Shown here piece after piece: positions 6,586 through 11,116 of a DNA stretch of 11,116 nt. The notes below the pieces were generated by a model that was not told the DNA's origin, ran no database searches, and saw nothing but the letters and a program-made list of their open reading frames with translations. The number at the start of each line of letters is the position of its first letter. The first letter of the stretch is position 1. The position numbers and the translations under genes were made by a program. Source of the DNA: an uncultured Thermoplasmata archaeon (GTDB taxonomy: Archaea > Thermoplasmatota > Thermoplasmata > Methanomassiliicoccales > Methanomethylophilaceae); contig CAMNNR010000028.1 in NCBI GenBank assembly GCA_946545675.1, forward strand, positions 1 through 11,116. The letters run 5' to 3'.

Positions 6586-7374
6586 TTAGTTCTCGGTATC
6601 GGAGAAATATTCCGCTACAGTCTTCAGCATTCCTTCGAAAGTTGATTTCTCAGGCATCGAATCTGCAGGGATGCCCAGTTTTTCCATTGCTTCGGATGTA
6701 GGTTTGCCGATAGCAACCTTGTAAACCTCATTCAAGTAAGAATCTGCCTGGTTTTTACCGAATTTGTCCGACATTTGTGTATACAGTGTACGTACAGTCA
6801 TCGGACTGGAAAAGATCATTGCATTAATAGTGCCAGATGCGATTTTTTGCATCAATTCTTCGTGCATGGGCCCTACAGGAGCAGGAATCATACCATAAAC
6901 AGCCGCATCCACGACGTATGCGCCCGCATTTTCAAGGATTTTGACGATTTTATCGTCACCGGAATCGGATCTGAGAAGCATTACGAGCTTGTCACCGACT
7001 TCATCCTTGATTTCTTCGGCAACGCACTCCCCTGAATATGTCTCGGGTACGAGGTCGCATTCACGACCGACCATCTCTTCGAGTGCTTTGGCCGTACTTT
7101 CGCCGGTGCAGGCGACATTGGTGTGCTCGAGATAGGCTAGGAGCATCTCCTTGCCGAATTCCTTGATGCATTCTTCTACTGCTGTGATGCTCGCAAAAAC
7201 GGTGAAATACGCATCACAGTCCGTGAAGACCTTCTTCACGAGGGAAAAGGTTTCCTCGGAGCCGTGTACCGGCTCCATAGAGGGGGCGCACACACAGGAC
7301 AATCCATATTTCCTGCAGAGTTCGCGTCCTGCTTCCAGTCTGTCGCTGGGCCGTGTGAACCCCACTGTGGTCAT
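6586..7374 (-). CDS. hemD: Uroporphyrinogen-III synthase
   Basis: This enzyme cyclises hydroxymethylbilane to uroporphyrinogen III with inversion of ring D, the last common step before F430, sirohaem and corrinoids. It has 262 residues, the usual size. Sequence in this family is poorly conserved. The recognisable parts are the N-terminal VGFTRPSDR strand/loop, the mid-protein LVMLLRSDSGDDK segment (about 130-142), the FSSPMTVRTL segment (about 188-197) and VAIGKPTSEAMEKLGI near 220-235, typical of the second HemD domain. The identity is strengthened by its position directly after cobA, hemC, hemL and hemB. ATG 7374 overlaps the cobA stop as ATGA, and GGTGA lies 6 nt upstream. The gene is distinctly more AT-rich than its neighbours (41% GC in a counted 180-nt stretch). 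It ends the operon. Confidence 0.92.
   Translation of the reverse strand: MTTVGFTRPSDRLEAGRELCRKYGLSCVCAPSMEPVHGSEETFSLVKKVFTDCDAYFTVFASITAVEECIKEFGKEMLLAYLEHTNVACTGESTAKALEEMVGRECDLVPETYSGECVAEEIKDEVGDKLVMLLRSDSGDDKIVKILENAGAYVVDAAVYGMIPAPVGPMHEELMQKIASGTINAMIFSSPMTVRTLYTQMSDKFGKNQADSYLNEVYKVAIGKPTSEAMEKLGIPADSMPEKSTFEGMLKTVAEYFSDTEN
6843..6848 (+). terminator. Candidate T-tract terminator for the DRG transcript, antisense to hemD
   Basis: The gap after the DRG gene is only 2 bp, so any terminator must lie inside hemD. Plus-strand T runs occur at 6679-6683 (T5), 6752-6756 (T5) and here (T6). T runs alone can terminate archaeal RNA polymerase, but these may only reflect the AT-rich hemD sequence. 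Confidence 0.25.
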
Positions 7375-8114
7375 GCAAGGTCACCCAGAATCTCCCTGAG
7401 TTGTACCACTGTACCGATGACCATAATACCCGGAGTTTCGACGTTCTGGGTCTTTATGGTTTCATCCAGTTTGGAGACAGTCGTGATGTACACTTTCTGA
7501 TCGGGAGTGGAGCCCTTGGAGAGGATGGCCGCGGGCATGTCGGGGGACATTCCGCCCTCGAGCAATCCTTTGGATATGTTGCCTGCGTTCTCGAGGCCCA
7601 TGAGGATGACGAGGGTGCCGTGACCCTTCACGAGGCTGGACCAGTCGACTCTGTCCCCGTTTCTGTCGCTCTTCTCGTGTCCGGTGATGAATGTCACCAG
7701 GGAAGCGTGGTCTCTGTGGGTTACAGGGATACCGCAGAGTTCGGGCACCGAGATCGAAGAGGATACTCCGGGGATGACGTGAACTTCCACTCCCGCTTTC
7801 CTGAGTTTTTCGGCTTCTTCGGCTCCTCTTCCGAACAGGAAGGGGTCGCCGCCTTTGAGTCTGGCCACGATTTTTCCTTGCTGGGCGTACTCGACCAGGA
7901 GGTCGTTGGTCTGCCACTGTTTGAGGTGGTGGTCTGCGGCCCTCTTTCCCGCGTCGACGAGTTCCGCATCCTTTTTGCACTCCTTCAGGAGTTCTGGGTT
8001 GGACAGCGCATCGTACAGGACGACATCTGCTTCGCGCAGCGCCTGCAGTCCTTTGACGGTAATAAGACCCAGATCGCCGGGGCCGGCACCGATGAGATAT
8101 ACTTTTCCTGCCAT
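7371..8114 (-). CDS. cobA: Uroporphyrinogen-III C-methyltransferase (SUMT, precorrin-2 synthesis)
   Basis: This enzyme methylates uroporphyrinogen III at C2 and C7 with S-adenosylmethionine to give precorrin-2, the branch point to cobalamin, sirohaem and coenzyme F430. It has 247 residues, the single-domain SUMT length, without the CysG dehydrogenase/ferrochelatase part. Motifs are VYLIGAGPGDLGLITVKG near the N-terminus (about 5-22), DVVLYD, and the RLKGGDPFLFGRGAEE signature (about 84-99), followed by VIPGVSSSISVPELCGIPVTHR. A C-terminal GTVVQLREIL segment is also typical. It follows hemC after a 4-nt gap, with only a weak upstream AAGG element, and overlaps hemD by 4 nt. An oxidase/chelatase for precorrin-2 is not in this window and would have to be encoded elsewhere. 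Confidence 0.96.
   Translation of the reverse strand: MAGKVYLIGAGPGDLGLITVKGLQALREADVVLYDALSNPELLKECKKDAELVDAGKRAADHHLKQWQTNDLLVEYAQQGKIVARLKGGDPFLFGRGAEEAEKLRKAGVEVHVIPGVSSSISVPELCGIPVTHRDHASLVTFITGHEKSDRNGDRVDWSSLVKGHGTLVILMGLENAGNISKGLLEGGMSPDMPAAILSKGSTPDQKVYITTVSKLDETIKTQNVETPGIMVIGTVVQLREILGDLA
7381..7385 (-). promoter_or_regulatory. Ribosome binding site of hemD inside cobA
   Basis: The minus strand reads GGTGA, 6 nt before ATG 7374, within the last codons of cobA (Gly-Asp). It matches part of the archaeal anti-Shine-Dalgarno complement and supports coupled translation of cobA and hemD. Confidence 0.55.
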
Positions 8115-8118
8115 GTTA

Positions 8119-8985
8119 TCAATCCTTTTTATTCATCAATATGTCTGCGATTTCCTTGATCTTGCTTTCCTTCTCCGAGAGGGGGAAGGTGGTGTCGATC
8201 CTGATGGGCGAGTCGAAGACGAAAGTCACCGCGAGGATGCGCATCTCGTTTCCGAGCACCTCCGCATTTATACCTATGGGGGAGGAGCATCCCGCATTCA
8301 TTATCCTGAGTATATCGCGTTCCGCCTTGACTTCGGTATAGGTCTTCTCGTCGTTCAGTTTCTTCAGGAGTTCTATCGTTTCCTTATCGTCCGAGCGGCA
8401 CTCGATGGCGATGGCTCCCTGGCCGGCGGCAGGAATGAACTTCTCCTTGGAGATGGGGTGGACGTTCTGGGTGATCTCAAGCCTGTCGAGACCCGCCTTG
8501 GCCATGAGGATAGCGTCGTATTCCCCGTTCTCGAGTTTGCTGAGGCGGGTGTTCATGTTGCCGCGGATGGGTTTCAATCTGACTCCGGGCATGCATGCCT
8601 TGAGCATCATCTCCCTCCTTACGGAGGAAGTACCCAGGAAGTTGCCGCAGAGCAGGTTCTCCAGCTGTACGGGGATGCATGCGTCCCTCACGTCCGCCCT
8701 GGGAAGGACGGCAGGGACGGTGAGTCTCTCGTCGATGAAGGTGGGGATGTCCTTGAGGGAGTTGACGGTGACGTCGATGTCCCCTCTGAGGAGGGCATCG
8801 TCCAGTTCCCTCACGAAGACGCCTGTTCCACCCATATCCTTGAGGTGGGTCTTGAGGTCGATGTCCCCGGTGGAGGTGATGCCCTTGATCTCGCACTTTC
8901 TGTCAGGGTATGCTTCTTCGAAACGGCGCTTGAACTCCAGGGTCTGGGCCATGGCCAGATTGCTTTCCCTGGTCCCTGCGATCAT
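8119..8985 (-). CDS. hemC: Porphobilinogen deaminase (hydroxymethylbilane synthase)
   Basis: This enzyme joins four porphobilinogens into hydroxymethylbilane. It has 288 residues, slightly short but within the family range. Motifs in order: the N-terminal AGTRESNLAMAQT (3-15), GTGVFVRELD (53-62), VNSLKDIP (74-81) with catalytic D79, GTSSVRRE (118-125), RGNMNTRLSKL (141-151), and AGCSSPIG (231-238), where C233 should carry the dipyrromethane cofactor. The residue before SLKD is Asn (N75, codon AAC), where most family members have His (HSxKD). ATG 8985 overlaps the hemL stop as ATGA, and a strong AAGGAGG lies 7 nt upstream, which supports this start. It is the middle gene of the operon, with cobA only 4 nt downstream. 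Confidence 0.97.
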   Translation of the reverse strand: MIAGTRESNLAMAQTLEFKRRFEEAYPDRKCEIKGITSTGDIDLKTHLKDMGGTGVFVRELDDALLRGDIDVTVNSLKDIPTFIDERLTVPAVLPRADVRDACIPVQLENLLCGNFLGTSSVRREMMLKACMPGVRLKPIRGNMNTRLSKLENGEYDAILMAKAGLDRLEITQNVHPISKEKFIPAAGQGAIAIECRSDDKETIELLKKLNDEKTYTEVKAERDILRIMNAGCSSPIGINAEVLGNEMRILAVTFVFDSPIRIDTTFPLSEKESKIKEIADILMNKKD

Positions 8986-10259
8986 TTCTTTGCCTCCTTC
9001 CTCAGGAATTTGTCGAAGGTCTCTGCGATCTTGTCGCAGGCCTCGTCGTCGTGGGCGATGGACATGAAGTCGACCTCGAGAGGTCCGGGGGGCAGGTAGA
9101 CGCCGTGGTCCAGCATGTATCTGAACATGTCCATGTAAAGTGCCTTGTCAGTCTTGGAGGCGTCTGCTCCGCAGGTGGCCTCATCGATGCCGAAGAACAC
9201 TGAGAACATGGAACCGACGGATTGTACGCATCCCTGCACCTTGTTGTCCTCGAGGGATTCGTTCATGTGGTCCACGAGTTTGGAGGTCCTCTTGGCGAGG
9301 TCGTCGTATCTTCCTTTCTCGGCCATGATCTCGATGGTTTCGAGACCCGCCGTAGCCGAGATGGGGTTCCCTGCGAATGTGCCAGCAGCGTAAACCGGAC
9401 CTGCCGGTGCTACCATTCCAAGGATGTCTGCGCGGCCCATGAATGCTCCTGCGGGGTAACCTCCTCCGAGGATCTTTCCCATGGTGGTCATGTCGGGGGT
9501 GACTCCGAACATCCCCTGTGCGCTGGTCTTACCGAGCCTGAAACCGGTGATGACCTCGTCGAAGATGAGCAGGGCGTTGTGCTCCTTGGTGATCTTCCTC
9601 ATCTCCTGGAGATATCCTTTCTTGGGAGGAACCACACCGACGTTGCCCATGACGGGTTCCATGATTATACCGGCGATATCCTCGTTCTTGTCCAGGAGGG
9701 ATTCGAACATGCCGGGGTCGTTGTATTCGACCAGGTAGGTGTTCTTAACGTCCTCGGGAGGCACCCCGAGGGAAGAAGGGGTTCCGTTGACCGAGCCGGA
9801 ACCTGCGGCTACGAGAACAGTGTTGTGGGCTCCGTGGAAGCCGCCGTTGAGTTTGACGATGCCGTTCTTCTTTGTGTATCCTCTGGCCAACCTGATGGCG
9901 TGCATGGTTGCTTCGGTACCTGATACTGCGAGCCTGCACATCTCAGCACAGGGGACGGTGGAGGTGATCTTTTCGATCAGCTTGGTCTCGGGGTGAGAGG
10001 GTGCACCGAACACGCTGCCTTTCTTGGTCTGGTCGCGGACAGCCTTCGCCACGCGGGGGTTGGAGTGTCCGGCGATGAGGGGCCCGTAGGCCATGCATAG
10101 GTCCACGTACTCGTTCCCGTCGATATCGGTGATCATGCACCCTTTTCCGGATTCCATGACCACGGGGTAGGGCTCGAATGCCCTGACGGGGCTGGAGACG
10201 CCTCCGGGGGTGATCTTCCTGAGCTGCTCGGCCTCCTCCTGGGAGTTGCTGCGGCGCAT
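8982..10259 (-). CDS. hemL: Glutamate-1-semialdehyde 2,1-aminomutase
   Basis: This is a PLP enzyme that isomerises glutamate-1-semialdehyde to 5-aminolevulinate in the C5 pathway; 425 residues, full length. The N-terminus has the family's PGGVSSPVRAF (18-28). Further motifs are the AVSGTEATMHAIRLAR cofactor-binding region (111-126), the FHGAHN segment (141-146), LIFDEVITGFR (231-241) with D234 positioned to bind the PLP pyridine nitrogen, and MGKILGGGYPAGAFMG (260-275), where K262 should form the Schiff base. It starts at ATG 10259, one nucleotide after the hemB stop, and its end encodes the hemC ribosome binding site. It acts before HemB in the pathway although it follows hemB in the operon. 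The glutamyl-tRNA reductase gene hemA, needed to supply the substrate, is not in the window. Confidence 0.97.
   Translation of the reverse strand: MRRSNSQEEAEQLRKITPGGVSSPVRAFEPYPVVMESGKGCMITDIDGNEYVDLCMAYGPLIAGHSNPRVAKAVRDQTKKGSVFGAPSHPETKLIEKITSTVPCAEMCRLAVSGTEATMHAIRLARGYTKKNGIVKLNGGFHGAHNTVLVAAGSGSVNGTPSSLGVPPEDVKNTYLVEYNDPGMFESLLDKNEDIAGIIMEPVMGNVGVVPPKKGYLQEMRKITKEHNALLIFDEVITGFRLGKTSAQGMFGVTPDMTTMGKILGGGYPAGAFMGRADILGMVAPAGPVYAAGTFAGNPISATAGLETIEIMAEKGRYDDLAKRTSKLVDHMNESLEDNKVQGCVQSVGSMFSVFFGIDEATCGADASKTDKALYMDMFRYMLDHGVYLPPGPLEVDFMSIAHDDEACDKIAETFDKFLRKEAKK
8993..8999 (-). promoter_or_regulatory. Strong ribosome binding site of hemC inside hemL
   Basis: The minus strand reads AAGGAGG, 7 nt before ATG 8985, in the terminal Arg-Lys-Glu-Ala codons of hemL. 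The core sequence and spacing are the same as at top6B/top6A, and again an ATGA overlap follows. Confidence 0.75.
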
Positions 10260-10260
10260 T

Positions 10261-11116
10261 TCACTCGCCCCTGAGCATCCTTGCGGCCTTCTCTGCGTAG
10301 TAGGTGATCATCATGTCCGCTCCGGCCCTCTTGATACTGGTTAGGGACTCCATCATTATCCTGTCCTCGTCGATCCAGCCGTTTGCGGCCGCGGCCTTGA
10401 TCATGGCATATTCGCCGGATACCTGGTAAGCGCAGATAGGTACGGGATACCTCTCCGCAGCATCCCTGATGATGTCGAGGTAGGGGCCTGCGGGTTTGAC
10501 CATGATGATGTCCGCTCCCTCTTCGAGGTCGCCCTCGATCTCGCGGAGAGCCTCGCGCCTGTTGGCGGGATCCATCTGGTACTGTGCCCTGTTGCCCTTC
10601 CCGGGTGCGCTGCAGGCGATGTCCCTGAAAGGCCCGTAGTATGCGCTCTGGTACTTTGCGCTGTAAGCCATGATGGGAATGTTCTGGAATCCGTTGTCGT
10701 CGAGTGCTTCCCTGATGGCGGCAATCTGCCCGTCCATCATACCGCTGGGGGCGATGATGTCCGCTCCTGCGTAGGCTTGAGAGACCGCGATCTGCCCGTA
10801 GGTCTGGATGGTCCTGTCGTTGTCGACGTATCCGTCGTGGGTCAGGATACCGCAGTGTCCGTGGTCGGTGTATTCGCACATGCAGAGGTCGGCGATGACC
10901 AGCAGGTCGGAGTTCTCCTTGAGTCCCCTGATGGCCTGCTGGACGACGCCGTTGTTGGAGTACGCCTGGGTTCCGTTGCAGTCCTTGCTCTTCGGGACTC
11001 CGAAGACGATGACAGATTCCACTCCGGACTCTTCAATCTTGTTGGCGATTCCCTCGTAGCCTTTGAGAGGGTGGGTGGGGATGTCGGGCATGGATGCGGT
11101 CATCCTGTCCTTATCG
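10261..11116 (-). CDS. hemB: Porphobilinogen synthase (delta-aminolevulinic acid dehydratase), partial at N-terminus
   Basis: This enzyme condenses two 5-aminolevulinates to porphobilinogen. The reading frame is open to the right edge: before the Met at 11103 it reads DKDR with no stop, and TASMPDIP there corresponds to the SMPGVYR region that lies about 50 residues inside normal HemB. The true start is therefore outside the window, and roughly 45-55 residues are missing. Numbering from the Met at 11103, the zinc-site cysteines are C74, C76 and C84 (in [15 protein letters not shown]), so this is the zinc-dependent type. The two active-site lysines are K150 ([16 protein letters not shown]) and K203 ([13 protein letters not shown]). 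The end sits 1 nt before hemL. It is the first hem gene seen here; more genes may precede it. Confidence 0.97.
   Translation of the reverse strand, partial: DKDRMTASMPDIPTHPLKGYEGIANKIEESGVESVIVFGVPKSKDCNGTQAYSNNGVVQQAIRGLKENSDLLVIADLCMCEYTDHGHCGILTHDGYVDNDRTIQTYGQIAVSQAYAGADIIAPSGMMDGQIAAIREALDDNGFQNIPIMAYSAKYQSAYYGPFRDIACSAPGKGNRAQYQMDPANRREALREIEGDLEEGADIIMVKPAGPYLDIIRDAAERYPVPICAYQVSGEYAMIKAAAANGWIDEDRIMMESLTSIKRAGADMMITYYAEKAARMLRGE

Noticed and set aside
7855..9099. A 414-codon open frame on the plus strand antisense to cobA, hemC and the end of hemL.
   Set aside because: It spans three well-supported enzymes on the other strand, has no recognisable domain, and its composition reflects mirrored codons in a GC-biased genome. 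Nothing supports translation.
10133..10879. A 248-codon minus-strand frame inside hemB.
   Set aside because: It is in another frame of hemB, is extremely rich in Arg, and has no domain. It is a frame shadow.
10261..11103. Taking the Met at 11103 as the true start of hemB (280 residues).
   Set aside because: The frame continues open to the window edge, and the region at the Met aligns with an internal HemB segment (SMPGVYR-like), so the start lies outside the window.
1..11116. tRNA genes, CRISPR repeats, insertion sequences, phage or defence genes.
   Set aside because: I found no cloverleaf-like segment, regularly spaced repeats, terminal inverted repeats, transposase or defence-type domains. 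Nearly all of the window is core metabolic and information-processing coding sequence.

Overview
The window looks like chromosomal DNA of a methanogenic archaeon of the Methanomassiliicoccales type (Thermoplasmata side of the archaea). This placement is inferred, not proven. It rests on archaeal topoisomerase VI genes, an archaeal/eukaryotic-type DRG GTPase with a TGS domain, archaeal TATA-like boxes about 25-30 nt before start codons, and a tetrapyrrole operon that stops at precorrin-2, as expected where the products are coenzyme F430 and corrinoids. Two 180-nt stretches counted by hand gave 57% GC in hemL and 41% in hemD. Nine of the ten genes lie on the minus strand.

In coordinate order: the first 2.67 kb hold the topoisomerase VI operon on the minus strand, top6B (622-2667) followed by top6A, which runs off the left edge. 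Next is a membrane protein of unknown function with three cytoplasmic zinc ribbons (2740-3822). Then comes a two-gene unit: a YczE/YitT-like membrane protein (4687-5379) and a formamidopyrimidine-DNA glycosylase (3864-4694) that starts with TTG inside the end of its neighbour. A divergent promoter region (5380-5473) separates this unit from the only plus-strand gene, a DRG GTPase (5474-6583). The DRG gene ends 2 bp from the end of the tetrapyrrole operon, which is transcribed leftward as hemB (cut by the right edge), hemL, hemC, cobA/sumT and hemD (11116 down to 6586).

The hem/cob genes form one pathway. HemL makes 5-aminolevulinate, HemB porphobilinogen, HemC hydroxymethylbilane, HemD uroporphyrinogen III, and CobA methylates that to precorrin-2. 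Spacing is extremely tight (overlaps of 4 bp or gaps of 1-4 bp), so translational coupling is likely. hemA and any later steps are not in the window.

There is no gene-free stretch longer than 100 bp. I saw no tRNA, rRNA, CRISPR array, insertion sequence, phage gene or attachment site. I did not find a clearly new multi-gene system. The best candidates for follow-up are the membrane-anchored zinc-ribbon protein, the bacterial-looking yczE-fpg pair, the acidic tail on Top6B, and the terminator-poor convergent junction at 6584.
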